Positions 11,784 through 21,989 of a stretch of DNA of 64,000 bases are shown here, in pieces; positions within the stretch are counted from its first letter, which is position 1, and the number at the start of each line of letters is the position of its first letter. The notes under the pieces are model-generated. The model was not told the origin of the DNA and made no database searches. It saw nothing but the letters and a program-made list of their open reading frames with translations. Made by a program: the position numbers and the translations under genes. This stretch comes from Winslowiella toletana (lineage in GTDB: Bacteria; Pseudomonadota; Gammaproteobacteria; Enterobacterales; Enterobacteriaceae): positions 2,542,001-2,606,000 of the forward strand of contig NZ_JAGGMQ010000001.1 of assembly GCF_017875465.1 (NCBI RefSeq). Direction: 5' to 3'.

Positions 11784-13157
11784 ATGGCACTTTGGGGTGG
11801 ACGGTTTACTCAGGCAGCAGATCAACGTTTCAAGCTTTTTAACGACTCGCTGCGCTTTGACTATCGTCTGGCAGAGCAGGATATTGTCGGTTCCGTCGCC
11901 TGGTCCAAAGCGCTGGTCACGGTTAACGTGCTGACCGCAGAAGAACAGCAGCAATTAGAAGCTGCATTAACCGTATTGCTGGAAGAAGTGCGCGCCAATC
12001 CGCAGCAGATTCTGGAAAGCGATGCTGAAGATATTCACAGCTGGGTGGAAGGGCGTTTGATCGACAAAGTCGGCGCGCTGGGTAAGAAACTCCACACTGG
12101 CCGTAGTCGTAACGATCAGGTCGCCACCGATCTGAAACTCTGGTGTAAAGAACAGGTCAGCGAACTGCTGACGGCCACCCGTCAGTTGCAGCAGGCGCTG
12201 GTCGTCACTGCTGAAGCCAATCAGGACGCGGTTATGCCGGGTTATACCCATTTGCAGCGCGCGCAGCCGGTGACTTTTGCGCACTGGTGCCTGGCTTACG
12301 TCGAGATGCTGGCACGTGATGAGAGCCGTTTACAGGATACCCTGAAACGTCTGGATGTCAGCCCGCTGGGTTGCGGTGCGCTGGCCGGTACCGCCTATGC
12401 CATCGACCGCGAGCAACTGGCTGGCTGGTTAGGCTTTGCTTCCGCCACCCGTAACAGCCTTGATACCGTATCCGACCGCGACCATGTGTTAGAGCTGCTC
12501 TCTGATGCCTCGATCGGTATGGTGCATCTGTCACGTTTCGCTGAAGACCTGATTTTCTTTAATACCGGTGAAGCGGGCTTTGTGGAGCTGTCAGATCGCG
12601 TCACTTCCGGCTCATCACTGATGCCGCAGAAGAAAAATCCCGATGCGCTGGAACTGATTCGTGGCAAATGTGGCCGCGTACAGGGCGCGCTGACCGGGAT
12701 GATGATGACGCTGAAAGGCCTGCCGCTGGCGTATAACAAAGATATGCAGGAAGACAAAGAAGGGCTGTTTGACGCGCTTGATACCTGGTCCGACTGTTTG
12801 CATATGGCGGCGCTGGTGCTGGATGGTATTCAGGTGAAACGTCCGCGTTGTAAAGAAGCGGCCGAGCAGGGTTATGCCAATGCGACTGAACTGGCGGATT
12901 ATCTGGTGGCTAAAGGTATCCCGTTCCGCGAAGCGCACCATATTGTCGGTGAGGCGGTGGTTGAAGCGATCCGTCAGGGTGTGGCGCTGGAAGCGCTGTC
13001 GCTGGCGGATCTGCAGAAATTTAACCGCGTTATTGGCGACGACGTTTATCCCTTCCTCGCCTTGCAGTCTTGTCTGGACCAGCGTAAAGCCAAAGGCGGC
13101 GTGTCGCCGCAGCAGGTTGCGCTGGCGATTAGTGAAGCGAAACAGCGTTTGAATTAA
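11784..13157 (+). CDS. argH: Argininosuccinate lyase
   Basis: The 457-residue member of the fumarase/aspartase superfamily splits argininosuccinate into arginine and fumarate, the last step of the pathway. [12 protein letters not shown] (around residues 276-287) is the superfamily signature with the catalytic serine loop, and [13 protein letters not shown] is the family substrate-binding motif. The length matches E. coli ArgH (457). It closes the argCBGH operon, and a REP palindrome and a terminator follow. Confidence 0.98.
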   Translation: MALWGGRFTQAADQRFKLFNDSLRFDYRLAEQDIVGSVAWSKALVTVNVLTAEEQQQLEAALTVLLEEVRANPQQILESDAEDIHSWVEGRLIDKVGALGKKLHTGRSRNDQVATDLKLWCKEQVSELLTATRQLQQALVVTAEANQDAVMPGYTHLQRAQPVTFAHWCLAYVEMLARDESRLQDTLKRLDVSPLGCGALAGTAYAIDREQLAGWLGFASATRNSLDTVSDRDHVLELLSDASIGMVHLSRFAEDLIFFNTGEAGFVELSDRVTSGSSLMPQKKNPDALELIRGKCGRVQGALTGMMMTLKGLPLAYNKDMQEDKEGLFDALDTWSDCLHMAALVLDGIQVKRPRCKEAAEQGYANATELADYLVAKGIPFREAHHIVGEAVVEAIRQGVALEALSLADLQKFNRVIGDDVYPFLALQSCLDQRKAKGGVSPQQVALAISEAKQRLN

Positions 13158-13162
13158 GGCAG

Positions 13163-13187
13163 CGGGCGGCGAGAACGGCGCCCCTAC
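13163..13187. repeat. REP palindrome (single copy) after argH
   Basis: GGGCGGCG, a short loop and a slightly decayed right arm are followed by CCCTAC. This is the reverse orientation of the GTAG-headed unit seen at 4381. It lies between the convergent genes argH and the peroxiredoxin. Confidence 0.6.
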
Positions 13188-13197
13188 GGAACATTTA

Positions 13198-13228
13198 CAG
13201 GGGAGCCGTTTTCGGCTCCCCTGTTTTT
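13198..13228 (+). terminator. Terminator of the argCBGH operon
   Basis: A perfect 11-base stem (CAGGGGAGCCG with CGGCTCCCCTG, loop TTTT) is followed by TTTTT. It overlaps the last two bases of the convergent peroxiredoxin gene. The core GGGAGCCG also occurs in the REP variant at 37413. Confidence 0.8.
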
Positions 13229-13958
13229 ACGCCGCAAAAAACTTTTCCAGATCGTCGCTGCCACCAATATGGCGACCGCCGATAAACACCTGTGGCACCG
13301 TGGCGCGGCCGCTTACTGCGCGCAGGCTAACGGTGGTGGCATCCTGTCCCAGCACAATTTCTTCATACTGAATTCCGCGATCCAGCAGCATCTGTTTAGC
13401 TTTAGTGCAGAACGGACAGCCCGGTTTGGTAAACAGTGAAACGGATTCCTGCACTTTAAATTCAGGCGCCAGGTAACGCAGCATGGTATCTGCATCGGAA
13501 ACTTCAAACGGGTCGCCCGGCTTGTTTGGCTCAACAAACATCTTTTCTACCACGCCGTTACGCACCAGCATCGAATAACGCCATGAGCGCGGGCCAAAGC
13601 CGAGATCGGCTTTCTCAACCAGCATCTCCATGCCGCGGCTAAAATCACCGTTGCCGTCCGGAATAAAGGTGATGTTATCGGCGTGCTGATCGGCTTTCCA
13701 TGCGTTCATCACAAAGGTGTCGTTAACCGAGACGCAAAGAATGCTGTCAACGCCATGCTGAGCAAACACCGTGGCCAGCTCGTTGTAGCGTGGCAGATGG
13801 CTTGATGAGCAGGTTGGCGTAAAGGCGCCTGGCAGAGAAAAGACAATGACGGTTTTATCTTTAAACAGCTCATCAGTTGTAACGTCGACCCAGCTATCGC
13901 CCTGACGTGTGTGAAAAGTGACTTGCGGGATGGACTTACCTTCCTGACTAGCAAACAT
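13227..13958 (-). CDS. Hybrid peroxiredoxin-glutaredoxin (glutathione-dependent peroxidase)
   Basis: The 243-residue fusion protein reduces peroxides with glutathione. The N-terminal Prx5-type domain has [15 protein letters not shown] with the peroxidatic cysteine C50. The C-terminal glutaredoxin domain (from about residue 170) has TKPGCPFC with the redox pair C181/C184 and the glutathione-site TVPQVF. I chose the ATG at 13958, which has GAGGT five bases upstream; an upstream TTG would add four residues. The layout is that of the Haemophilus influenzae PGdx protein. It is divergent from oxyR, which suggests OxyR control. Confidence 0.92.
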   Translation of the reverse strand: MFASQEGKSIPQVTFHTRQGDSWVDVTTDELFKDKTVIVFSLPGAFTPTCSSSHLPRYNELATVFAQHGVDSILCVSVNDTFVMNAWKADQHADNITFIPDGNGDFSRGMEMLVEKADLGFGPRSWRYSMLVRNGVVEKMFVEPNKPGDPFEVSDADTMLRYLAPEFKVQESVSLFTKPGCPFCTKAKQMLLDRGIQYEEIVLGQDATTVSLRAVSGRATVPQVFIGGRHIGGSDDLEKFFAA

Positions 13959-14095
13959 AAAATACCTCAAAAATTAAATGGATAAATCTGGTCGTTGCCG
14001 AATGTTGGACATTATTGCTATATCAGCTTGATAGGGATAATCGTTGATTGCTATCCTATCTATCGCCACGGACTATCGTGGCTCGGAGGATAATA
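13959..14095. promoter_or_regulatory. Divergent control region between the peroxiredoxin gene and oxyR, with OxyR-like half-sites
   Basis: The 137-base gap contains several ATAG and CTAT tetramers between about 14030 and 14076, the half-site elements recognised by OxyR. They do not all fall in the exact four-half-site register. In E. coli the same position holds the oxyS small RNA promoter. I see no oxyS-like hairpin and terminator here. OxyR autoregulation and peroxide induction of the divergent gene are inferences. Confidence 0.4.
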
Positions 14096-15013
14096 ATGAA
14101 TATTCGTGATCTGGAATATCTGGTGGCGTTAGCCGAGCATCGTCACTTTCGACGTGCTGCTGATTCCTGCCATGTCAGTCAGCCCACGCTGAGCGGACAA
14201 ATTCGTAAACTGGAAGATGAATTAGGCGTGATGCTGCTGGAGCGCACCAGCCGTAAGGTTCTGTTCACACAGGCGGGTTTGCTGCTGGTGGATCAGGCGC
14301 GTACGGTGTTACGTGAAGTGAAAGTGCTGAAAGAGATGGCTAGCCAGCAGGGCGAAGCGATGTCCGGGCCGCTGCATATTGGTCTGATCCCGACGGTGGG
14401 GCCTTATCTGCTGCCGCAAATTGTGCCGATGCTGCATCAGGGCTTTCCGAAGCTGGAGATGTATCTGCATGAAGCGCAGACTCAGCAGCTGCTGGCGCAA
14501 CTGGACAGCGGTAAGCTGGACTGTGCGATTTTAGCGCTGGTGAAAGAGAGCGAAGCCTTTATCGAAGTACCGCTGTTCGACGAGCCAATGAAGCTGGCGA
14601 TCTATGCCGATCATCCGTGGCACGATCGCGATCGTGTTGCGATGTCCGAGCTGGCCGGTGAAAAACTGCTGATGCTGGAAGATGGTCACTGCCTGCGCGA
14701 TCAGGCAATGGGCTTCTGTTTCCAGGCTGGCGCCGATGAAGATACCCACTTCCGCGCCACCAGTTTAGAAACCCTGCGCAATATGGTTGCAGCGGGCAGC
14801 GGCATCACGCTGCTACCTTCGCTGGCAGTGCCGAATGAGCGTATCCGTGATGGCGTCTGCTATCTCTCCTGCTATAAGCCGGAGCCGCAGCGCACTATCG
14901 CGCTGGTCTATCGTCCTGGCTCACCACTGCGCAGCCGTTATGAACAGCTGGCAGAGGCGATTCGCACCCATATGCAGAGTTATATGGGCAATAGCTTAAA
15001 ACAGGCGGTTTAA
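14096..15013 (+). CDS. oxyR: Hydrogen peroxide-sensing LysR-type regulator OxyR
   Basis: The 305-residue LysR-family regulator is nearly identical to E. coli OxyR, including the two sensing cysteines C199 (EDGHCLRDQ) and C208 (MGFCFQAG), which form a disulfide when oxidised by peroxide. The N-terminal helix-turn-helix spans about residues 18-37. I chose the ATG at 14096 behind GGAGGATAAT because it reproduces the E. coli N-terminus MNIRDLEYL; the frame is open 48 bases further upstream. Its last 18 bases overlap the 3' end of sthA on the other strand. Confidence 0.97.
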   Translation: MNIRDLEYLVALAEHRHFRRAADSCHVSQPTLSGQIRKLEDELGVMLLERTSRKVLFTQAGLLLVDQARTVLREVKVLKEMASQQGEAMSGPLHIGLIPTVGPYLLPQIVPMLHQGFPKLEMYLHEAQTQQLLAQLDSGKLDCAILALVKESEAFIEVPLFDEPMKLAIYADHPWHDRDRVAMSELAGEKLLMLEDGHCLRDQAMGFCFQAGADEDTHFRATSLETLRNMVAAGSGITLLPSLAVPNERIRDGVCYLSCYKPEPQRTIALVYRPGSPLRSRYEQLAEAIRTHMQSYMGNSLKQAV

Positions 15014-16396
15014 GCCGTTTAGCGCTGCAACCCGATAGGCTTCCGCCATCGTCGGATAGTTAAAGGTGGTATTCACGAAGTATTCCAGCGTGTTGCCACC
15101 GTTTTTCTGCTCCATAATCGCCTGGCCGATATGAATAATCTCGGCAGCGCGCTCACCAAAACAGTGAATGCCCAAAATCTCTTTGGTTTCCCGATGGAAC
15201 AGAATCTTCAGACTACCCACATTCATACCCACAATCTGCGCCCGCGCCAGATGCTTAAACTGCGCACGGCCCACTTCGTACGGCACTTTCATCGCCGTCA
15301 GCTGCTGTTCGGTTTTACCCACCGAGCTGATTTCCGGAATGGTATAGATACCGGTCGGGATATCTTCAATCAGATGCGCGGTTGCTTCGCCTTTAATAAT
15401 CGCCTGCGCGGCAATACGCCCCTGATCGTAAGCCGCTGACGCCAGGCTTGGATAACCGATTACATCGCCCACCGCGTAAATATGCGGCTGTGCGGTCTGG
15501 TACATGCTGTTGACCTTCAGCAGTCCACGGCTGTCTGCTTCCAGGCCGACGTTTTCCAGCGTCAGTGAATCAGTGTTACCGGTACGGCCATTGGCATACA
15601 GCAGGCAATCGGCTTTTACCTTCTTGCCGGATTTCAGGTGGACAATCACGCCATCCTGCACCCCTTCAATCTTCTCAAACTCTTCGTTATGACGAATCAC
15701 CACGCCGCTGTTCCAGAAGTGGTAAGAGAGTGAGTCGGACATCTCCTGATCAAGGAACGCCAGCAGGCGATCGCGGGTGTTAATCAGATCGACTTTGACA
15801 TTCAGTCCACGGAAGATCGATGCGTACTCACAACCGATCACCCCGGCGCCATAAATGATCACATGGCCAGGTTCGTGATGCAGATTGAGGATCGAGTCGG
15901 AGTCATAGATGCGCGGATGGGTAAAATCGACATCCACCGGATGATAAGGGCGTGAGCCGCAAGCGATAACAAACTTACCGGCGGTCAGACGATCTTTGGT
16001 GCCGTCGGGAAAATCAATCTCAATCGTGTTTGCGTCAATAAAATGGGCGTCGCCCTGAAACATCTCACAATGGTTACGCTCATAGAAACCCTGACGCATG
16101 CGGGTTTGCTGGCTGATAACGTTTTCGGTGTGATTAAGAATGTCAGCAAACGAGGATCGCATATGGACGCTATGATCGCTGTAGAGCGGGTTCTGATTAA
16201 ACTCGATAATACGGCTGACCGCATGGCGCAGGGCTTTTGACGGAATGGTTCCCCAGTGAGTACAGCCACCACCGATATTATGGTAGCGCTCGATCACCGC
16301 GATCCTCGCTCCCTGTTTAACCAGCCCCATTGCGGCGCCTTCACCGCCAGGACCGGAGCCAATAACAATGGCATCGTAATCGTAAGACTGTTGCAT
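14996..16396 (-). CDS. sthA: Soluble pyridine nucleotide transhydrogenase
   Basis: The 466-residue FAD enzyme transfers reducing equivalents between NADPH and NAD+. The N-terminal FAD motif [15 protein letters not shown] is clear. In [15 protein letters not shown] only one of the two disulfide cysteines of related lipoamide dehydrogenases remains (C45; T50 replaces the second), as expected for SthA rather than a disulfide reductase. A second nucleotide motif, [13 protein letters not shown], binds NAD(P). It is convergent with and overlaps oxyR, and divergent from fabR. Confidence 0.97.
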   Translation of the reverse strand: MQQSYDYDAIVIGSGPGGEGAAMGLVKQGARIAVIERYHNIGGGCTHWGTIPSKALRHAVSRIIEFNQNPLYSDHSVHMRSSFADILNHTENVISQQTRMRQGFYERNHCEMFQGDAHFIDANTIEIDFPDGTKDRLTAGKFVIACGSRPYHPVDVDFTHPRIYDSDSILNLHHEPGHVIIYGAGVIGCEYASIFRGLNVKVDLINTRDRLLAFLDQEMSDSLSYHFWNSGVVIRHNEEFEKIEGVQDGVIVHLKSGKKVKADCLLYANGRTGNTDSLTLENVGLEADSRGLLKVNSMYQTAQPHIYAVGDVIGYPSLASAAYDQGRIAAQAIIKGEATAHLIEDIPTGIYTIPEISSVGKTEQQLTAMKVPYEVGRAQFKHLARAQIVGMNVGSLKILFHRETKEILGIHCFGERAAEIIHIGQAIMEQKNGGNTLEYFVNTTFNYPTMAEAYRVAALNGLNRLF

Positions 16397-16591
16397 ACCG
16401 ATACGTCCTATATTTTATCTACATTTTTACAACGAGATTCTAACATCTCACCGCTTACATCCCAATCGGATCACTCATTTTTGCCGCGAATTGCCAAAGT
16501 AAAGAGGTTAACAGGCGTTCACAAAGTTGATCGGACTGTACGCTGAAAAGTTTGCTATAGTTCCGCTTCGGCAGGTCAAACAGGCAGAAAC

Positions 16592-17233
16592 ATGGGCGTC
16601 AGAGCACAACAAAAAGAACGTACACGACGTTCGCTGATTGAAGCGGCATTCAGTCAATTGAGTGCTGAAAGAAGTTTTGCCAGTCTCAGCCTGCGTGAAG
16701 TTGCACGTGAAGCCGGTATTGCGCCGACTTCATTTTATCGTCACTTTCGTGATGTAGATGAATTAGGGTTAACGATGGTCGATGAAAGCGGCCTGATGTT
16801 ACGCCAGCTGATGCGCCAGGCGCGTCAGCGTATTGCGAAAGGCGGCAGCGTGATCCGCACGTCGGTCGCCACCTTTATGGAGTTCATCGGCAATAACCCT
16901 AACGCTTTCCGGTTGCTGCTGCGTGAGCGTTCCGGCACCTCTGCCGCGTTCCGTGCGGCGGTGGCGCGTGAAATCCAGCACTTTATCGCTGAGCTGGCGG
17001 ATTATCTTGAGCTGGAAAACCGTATGCCGCGCAGCTTTACCGAAGCGCAGGCCGAAGCCATGGTGATCATCGTGTTTAACGCCGGTGCGGAAGCGCTGGA
17101 TATCGATGCTGACCAGCGCCGCCAGCTGGAAGAACGGCTGGTATTGCAGCTGCGGATGATCTCGAAAGGGGCTTATTACTGGTATCGCCGTGAGCAAGAG
17201 AAGCTGGCGGTTACCCTGGAGTCAAATACTTAA
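16592..17233 (+). CDS. fabR: TetR-family repressor of unsaturated fatty acid synthesis
   Basis: The 213-residue regulator controls fabA and fabB in response to the acyl-chain pool. The N-terminal helix-turn-helix is the segment [19 protein letters not shown] (about residues 33-51). The rest is the ligand-binding and dimer domain, closely matching E. coli FabR. Adjacency to yijD, 22 bases downstream, matches E. coli and suggests a two-gene operon. Confidence 0.95.
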   Translation: MGVRAQQKERTRRSLIEAAFSQLSAERSFASLSLREVAREAGIAPTSFYRHFRDVDELGLTMVDESGLMLRQLMRQARQRIAKGGSVIRTSVATFMEFIGNNPNAFRLLLRERSGTSAAFRAAVAREIQHFIAELADYLELENRMPRSFTEAQAEAMVIIVFNAGAEALDIDADQRRQLEERLVLQLRMISKGAYYWYRREQEKLAVTLESNT

Positions 17234-17255
17234 GCTGGTTGATAAGGATAATGAC

Positions 17256-17609
17256 ATGACTGAAACCACCCATCGGGACAAAGGCACTCTGGTGCTGGCG
17301 TTTATCACTGGCCTGTCGATTAACGGTTCTTTCACCGTGCTTTTTAGTTCTATCGTGCCGTTTTCAATTTTTCCGCTGATTGCGCTGGGCCTTGCCGCCT
17401 GGTGTTTGCATCAGCGCTATCTCAACCGGGCGATGCCCGACGGCATGCCTTCGCTGGCCGCCGCTTTTTTCCTGCTTGGTATTTTGCTGTACAGCGCGAT
17501 TGTGCGCGCGGAACATCCGGATATCGGATCGAACTTTGTGCCGACGATTTTGATGGTGGCGCTGGTGTTCTGGATTGGCTTACGTATCAAGGCGCGGAAG
17601 AACGGTTAA
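17256..17609 (+). CDS. yijD: YijD family inner membrane protein
   Basis: The 117-residue protein of unknown function is a close homologue of E. coli YijD. It has about four hydrophobic segments, for example around [19 protein letters not shown] and [18 protein letters not shown], so it is an integral inner membrane protein. The conserved block [11 protein letters not shown] lies between the last two. The start at 17256 has AAGGATAATGAC upstream and matches the E. coli N-terminus; the frame continues open upstream into fabR without homology. Linkage to fabR hints at a membrane lipid role, but this is unproven. Confidence 0.9.
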   Translation: MTETTHRDKGTLVLAFITGLSINGSFTVLFSSIVPFSIFPLIALGLAAWCLHQRYLNRAMPDGMPSLAAAFFLLGILLYSAIVRAEHPDIGSNFVPTILMVALVFWIGLRIKARKNG

Positions 17610-17617
17610 CGGTGAAT

Positions 17618-17642
17618 ACGGCGAACCCGGTTCGCCGTTTTT
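17618..17642 (+). terminator. Terminator between yijD and trmA
   Basis: A 9-base stem (ACGGCGAAC with GTTCGCCGT) with a three-base loop is followed by a T-run. It sits in the 36-base gap between the convergent genes yijD and trmA and ends just before the trmA stop codon. Confidence 0.8.
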
Positions 17643-17645
17643 GGT

Positions 17646-18746
17646 TTAGCGGCGGGTCAGCAACACACCACACTCCATATGGTGGGTATAAGGGAACTGG
17701 TCAAACAGCGCCAGCCTTGTCACCTGATGGGTCTGCGCCAGCGTTTGCAGGTTTTCGCTTAAGGTCTCCGGATTACAGGAGATATAGAGGATCTGCGGAT
17801 AAGCCTGCACCATCTTCAGCGTTTCGGCATCCAGACCGCTGCGCGGGGGATCGACGAAAATGGTCTCACACTGATAGCTGCTGAGATCGATGCCCTGCAG
17901 ACGGTTAAACTCGCGTTCACCGTTCATCGCCTGGGTAAACTCTTCGGCTGACATACGAATAATCTGTACGTTATCGATCTGGTTAACGGCGATATTGTAT
18001 TGCGCCGATGCCACTGACGGTTTGGCAATCTCGGTCGCCAGCACTTTGCGGAAATTGCGGGCCAGCGCCAGCGAGAAGTTGCCATTGCCGCAGTACAGTT
18101 CCAGCAAATCCCCTTGTGACTCTTGCGTCACATCCAGCGCCCACTCCAGCATCTGAATATTCATCGCCGCATTAGGCTGAGTAAAACTGTTTTCGACCTG
18201 ACGATAAATCAGCTCGCGGCCCGCGACCGGCAAACGCTCATCGACAAAATCCTGATCGAGACAGATTTTGGTTTTGGTGGCGCGACCAATCAGATGCAGA
18301 TTAATGCCTTGCGCGCGCAGAGCATCACGCAGCTTAGTCGCTTCCTGCTGCCACTCATCATCCAGCGCACGGTGATACAGCAGAGAGACGACGATTTGAT
18401 CGCTCATTGTCGAGAGATAATCGATCTGGAACAGTTTGCGGCGTAATACGCGGTTATCGCGAATTGCCTCAATCAGCAGCGGCATCAGACGGTTTATCAG
18501 CTGGCTGGCCGCCGGGAAACTGTCGACGCGAATGCGTTCGCGCGTCTGCTGATCAAACATTATATGGTAGATGTCGTCGCCGTCATGCCACAGGCGGAAC
18601 TCCGCACGCATGCGGTAATGACTTACCGGCGAACGAAATACCTCAACCTCAGGCGCGGCAAATGGCGACATCATCCCCTGTAAACGGGTGACTTTTTCCG
18701 CCAGTTGGGCGTCATAATTTTCGATGGGTAATTGTTCGGGCGTCAT
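17646..18746 (-). CDS. trmA: tRNA (uracil-5-)-methyltransferase
   Basis: The 366-residue enzyme makes 5-methyluridine at position 54 (T-loop) of all tRNAs using S-adenosylmethionine; E. coli TrmA also acts on tm[20 protein letters not shown] is the SAM-binding motif. [13 protein letters not shown] is the catalytic DPPR loop, and [11 protein letters not shown] holds the nucleophilic cysteine near residue 324. The length equals E. coli TrmA (366). The gene is divergent from btuB across the cobalamin riboswitch region. Confidence 0.97.
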   Translation of the reverse strand: MTPEQLPIENYDAQLAEKVTRLQGMMSPFAAPEVEVFRSPVSHYRMRAEFRLWHDGDDIYHIMFDQQTRERIRVDSFPAASQLINRLMPLLIEAIRDNRVLRRKLFQIDYLSTMSDQIVVSLLYHRALDDEWQQEATKLRDALRAQGINLHLIGRATKTKICLDQDFVDERLPVAGRELIYRQVENSFTQPNAAMNIQMLEWALDVTQESQGDLLELYCGNGNFSLALARNFRKVLATEIAKPSVASAQYNIAVNQIDNVQIIRMSAEEFTQAMNGEREFNRLQGIDLSSYQCETIFVDPPRSGLDAETLKMVQAYPQILYISCNPETLSENLQTLAQTHQVTRLALFDQFPYTHHMECGVLLTRR

Positions 18747-18880
18747 ATGCGTTCCTGATTGAATGTCTGACTTGCCGGGCGATTGTAGGGATTCGATCGT
18801 CGATGTCCAGTATTGTCGCGAAAAGCATTAGTTTAGCACTCCGGAAGTCTGGACTTCCATTATCCTTGAACGTAGTATGC

Positions 18881-19116
18881 GCTTTCCGGCCTCCTGAAGA
18901 GTTAAAAGGGAATCCAGTGTAAATCTGGAGCTGACGCGCAGCGGTAAGGATTGTCGTGGCGATTGCGAATGCAGACACTGTCTTAATGATGGGAAGTCTT
19001 TGCCAGTATAAACGACACCAAGCCCGAAGACCTGCCGGGGTACGTCGCACTTCGTACGATTATCGCGTGCTATCGATCGTATGCCTGCGGCATCCTGCTA
19101 CATATGTTTGGATGCT
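18881..19116 (+). promoter_or_regulatory. Cobalamin riboswitch (btuB leader)
   Basis: The leader contains the B12 box segment AAGCCCGAAGACCTGCCGG (19019-19037), the upstream core GGGAATCCAGTG and AGCTGACGCGCAGCGGTAAGG. All align with the E. coli btuB riboswitch. A GCATCC/GGATGC hairpin at 19090-19115 just before the start codon is the likely expression platform that masks the ribosome binding site when adenosylcobalamin is bound. The remaining bases back to trmA (18747-18880) should hold the btuB and trmA promoters, but no motif is clear. Confidence 0.92.
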
Positions 19117-19125
19117 TAAATTCAA

Positions 19126-20997
19126 ATGATGAAAACAAAAACTTCGCTGCTGGCGTTTAGCGTCACGGCTATTTCTCTCTGGGCGCAACATGGCTTTGCG
19201 CAGCAAAACAGTAGTGATGAACTGGTGGTTACCGCCAACCGCTTTGCGCAGCCGGTCTCTTCAGTGCTGGCATCGACAACGGTGGTCACTAAAGATGAGA
19301 TTGATCGCTGGCAGTCGAAAAATCTGCTGGAAGTGATGCGCCGTTTGCCGGGCGTGGATATCGCGCAGAGTGGCGGCATAGGTCAGAGCGCTTCTATGTA
19401 TATCCGTGGCTCCGAAGCGCGTCATACGCTGGTGCTGGTTGATGGTATTCCGCTGGCTAAACCGGGGATTTCTGGTGTGGCGGATTTCAACCAAATCCCG
19501 ATTTCACTGGTGCAGCGTATTGAATTTATTCGTGGGCCGCGCTCTGCGGTTTATGGCGCCGATGCCATTGGTGGCGTAATTAACGTTATTACCCAATCCG
19601 ATGAAGATAAAAACAATCTCACTGTTGGCGCCGGTTCCGATCACTACCAGGAATACAGTGGCAGCCTGAATCAACATATTTCTGACAGCACGCGCGTTAC
19701 CGTCGCCGGTTCTTATCAGGATACGAAGGGCTTTGATGTTAACTCGACTTCAACGGCGCCGGTTGATAGCGATCGCGACGGCTGGCGCAATAAATCCTTC
19801 TGGGCAGGTGTTGAACATCAGTTTAATCAGCAGTTCAGTGGTTTCTTCCGCGGTTATGGTTATGGTGCTAACTCTGATTATGATGGCTTTGGCGGCACAG
19901 ACGAGCAGCAGATTAATAATCATACCTTTGATACCGGTTTGCGTTTTACGCAGGGAGATTACTCTTCTCAGCTGGTGGCCAGCTATCAGAAATACAGTTA
20001 TCTGAACTATGTCAGTACTGAAGGGCGTTACAGCGATAACCATACGCTTGACGATATGGATCAGCGGAACCTGCAGTGGGGCAACACCTTCCGTGTCGGC
20101 CACGGCATGATCAGCGCCGGGCTGGACTGGCAGCAGCAAAAGCTTACCTCTGATGGCTTCAGTTATGACACCTTTGCGCGTGCGACCGATAATTACAAGC
20201 GAGACAATACTGGCGCGTATCTGACTGCGCAGCAGCAGTTTGGCACTGTGACGCTGGAAGGCTCAATGCGTGGTGACGACAATCAGCAGTTTGGTCGGCA
20301 TGGCACCTGGCAGACGGCGGCGGGCTGGCAGTTTTTGCCTGATTATCGTGTCTCACTCTCTTACGGCACTGGATTCCAGGCACCTACGCTGGGGCAACTG
20401 TATGGGCAGAAGAGTTTTAGCATCAACTCAAATGAGAACCTGAAACCTGAAGAGTCTAAGCAGTGGGAAGCGGCGCTGGAAGGTCTGACTGGCCCATTAA
20501 GCTGGCGCTTAGCGGCTTATCATAATCAGATCGATAACCTTATCGATTACAGCTATGACTCCGCCACCTTTAAGGGTACTTACTATAATGTGAGTGCTGC
20601 TACGCTAAAGGGGATTGAGTGGACTGGCGAGCTGGATACGGGGATTTTCCATCATCAGGTCACCCTTGGCTATCTTGATGCCCGTAACGATGCCGATAAC
20701 CGCGAACTGGGACGCCGTTCAAAGCAGCAGGCCAAGTATCAACTGGGCTGGACTATGTATGACGTTGATGTCGACATGATTTATCAGTACTTCTCCAAAC
20801 GTTTCGACAACAGCACCAGCGCTGCACAACGCTTACCGAGTTATAGCACGGTAGATCTCGCCGTTTCGTATCCGGTCACATCTCAGTTCACTGTTCGTGG
20901 TAGAATTGCCAACCTGTTCGATAAAGATTACGAGACAGCGTATGGCTATCCAACTGCAGGACGCGAATACTTCGTTAACGGCAGCTACACCTTCTGA
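19126..20997 (+). CDS. btuB: TonB-dependent vitamin B12 outer membrane receptor
   Basis: The 623-residue outer membrane beta-barrel imports cobalamin with energy from TonB. A signal peptide of about 25 residues ends near GFAQQ. The TonB box is in DELVVTANRF just after it. The plug domain follows (MYIRGSEARHTLVLVDG, FIRGPRSAVYGADAIGGVIN) and then a 22-strand-type barrel ending in the terminal phenylalanine GSYTF. The start could be either of two adjacent ATG codons (19126 or 19129). Expression should be repressed by the riboswitch. The last 56 bases overlap murI. Confidence 0.96.
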   Translation: MMKTKTSLLAFSVTAISLWAQHGFAQQNSSDELVVTANRFAQPVSSVLASTTVVTKDEIDRWQSKNLLEVMRRLPGVDIAQSGGIGQSASMYIRGSEARHTLVLVDGIPLAKPGISGVADFNQIPISLVQRIEFIRGPRSAVYGADAIGGVINVITQSDEDKNNLTVGAGSDHYQEYSGSLNQHISDSTRVTVAGSYQDTKGFDVNSTSTAPVDSDRDGWRNKSFWAGVEHQFNQQFSGFFRGYGYGANSDYDGFGGTDEQQINNHTFDTGLRFTQGDYSSQLVASYQKYSYLNYVSTEGRYSDNHTLDDMDQRNLQWGNTFRVGHGMISAGLDWQQQKLTSDGFSYDTFARATDNYKRDNTGAYLTAQQQFGTVTLEGSMRGDDNQQFGRHGTWQTAAGWQFLPDYRVSLSYGTGFQAPTLGQLYGQKSFSINSNENLKPEESKQWEAALEGLTGPLSWRLAAYHNQIDNLIDYSYDSATFKGTYYNVSAATLKGIEWTGELDTGIFHHQVTLGYLDARNDADNRELGRRSKQQAKYQLGWTMYDVDVDMIYQYFSKRFDNSTSAAQRLPSYSTVDLAVSYPVTSQFTVRGRIANLFDKDYETAYGYPTAGREYFVNGSYTF

Positions 20998-21793
20998 ATT
21001 AAGACCCACCGTGCTGGTATTTGATTCCGGCGTCGGTGGGCTCTCCGTCTATCAGGAGATGCGGCAGTTGCTGCCGGATCTCCACTATCTGTATGCCTTC
21101 GATAATGTCGCTTTCCCCTATGGTGAGAAAAGCGAAGAGTTTATTGTTGAGCGTGTCGTCGACATTGTTACGGCTATTACCCGCGATACCCCGCTGTCGC
21201 TGGTGGTGATTGCCTGTAATTCCGCCAGCACCGTTACGTTACCGGCATTGCGCGCGCGCTTTGATTTCCCGGTGGTTGGGGTGGTGCCAGCGATTAAGCC
21301 GGCGGCACGTTTAACCCGTAACGGCAGCGTCGGTTTACTGGCTACCCGTGGCACGGTGCGCCGTCCTTATACACATGAACTGGTGGCCCGCTTTGCCGGT
21401 GAGTGCAAGATTGAAATGTTAGGGTCGGCGGAGCTGGTAGAACTGGCTGAAGCGAAGCTGCAAGGGAAGGCGGTGCCATTAGATGAGATCAGACGTATTC
21501 TGCAGCCGTGGCTGCGCATGTCTGAGCCACCCGATACCGTAGTGCTCGGTTGCACCCACTTTCCTTTGTTAAGTGAAGAGTTGCAGCAAGTGTTGCCGGA
21601 AGGTACGCGTTTAGTGGATTCGGGCGCGGCAATCGCGCGTCGTACAGCGTGGTTACTGGAGCATGAGTCGCCAGTTGCGCTTTCAGCAGAGTGCAATACC
21701 GCATATTGCATGGCTTTTACTGAAGAAACCGCGCAATTAATGCCCGTTTTACAACGTTATGGCTTTGAAAAGCTCGAAAAACTGACGTTTTGA
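20942..21793 (+). CDS. murI: Glutamate racemase
   Basis: The 283-residue enzyme makes D-glutamate for peptidoglycan. FDSGVGGLSVY is the family N-terminal motif. The two catalytic cysteines lie in IACNSAST (C92) and VLGCTHFPLL (near 204). I chose the ATG at 20942 because MAIQLQDANT aligns with the E. coli N-terminus. It overlaps the 3' end of btuB in another frame, as in E. coli. Translation may be coupled to btuB. The rrn promoters begin about 40 bases after the stop. Confidence 0.96.
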   Translation: MAIQLQDANTSLTAATPSELRPTVLVFDSGVGGLSVYQEMRQLLPDLHYLYAFDNVAFPYGEKSEEFIVERVVDIVTAITRDTPLSLVVIACNSASTVTLPALRARFDFPVVGVVPAIKPAARLTRNGSVGLLATRGTVRRPYTHELVARFAGECKIEMLGSAELVELAEAKLQGKAVPLDEIRRILQPWLRMSEPPDTVVLGCTHFPLLSEELQQVLPEGTRLVDSGAAIARRTAWLLEHESPVALSAECNTAYCMAFTEETAQLMPVLQRYGFEKLEKLTF

Positions 21794-21833
21794 GTAAAAA
21801 AGCATCACTCAGAAAGTTTTTTGCAATTAGCAC

Positions 21834-21861
21834 TTGTCACCCGTCAGGAACTCCCTATAAT
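21834..21861 (+). promoter_or_regulatory. rrn P1 promoter
   Basis: TTGTCA and TATAAT are separated by 16 bases and followed by a GCGC-type discriminator, which is typical of stringently controlled rRNA P1 promoters. A- and T-rich tracts just upstream (about 21794-21832) look like an UP element. Confidence 0.8.
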
Positions 21862-21930
21862 GCGCCTCCACTGACACGGAACAACGGCTTACACAGCGCG
21901 GTGTCAGGAAGAGAAAAAGTGATTAATTCC

Positions 21931-21958
21931 TTGACTCTTCAGCGGGAAGGCGTAATAT
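21931..21958 (+). promoter_or_regulatory. rrn P2 promoter
   Basis: TTGACT and TAATAT are separated by 16 bases, about 100 bases downstream of P1. The tandem P1/P2 layout matches E. coli rrn operons. Confidence 0.75.
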
Positions 21959-21989
21959 ACGCAGCCCGCGCCACAGAAGATTGTGGCGC

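Noticed and set aside
13959..14095. oxyS small RNA gene opposite oxyR
   Set aside because: The gap has no T-run terminator or OxyS-like hairpins, and it is needed for the promoters of two divergent genes.
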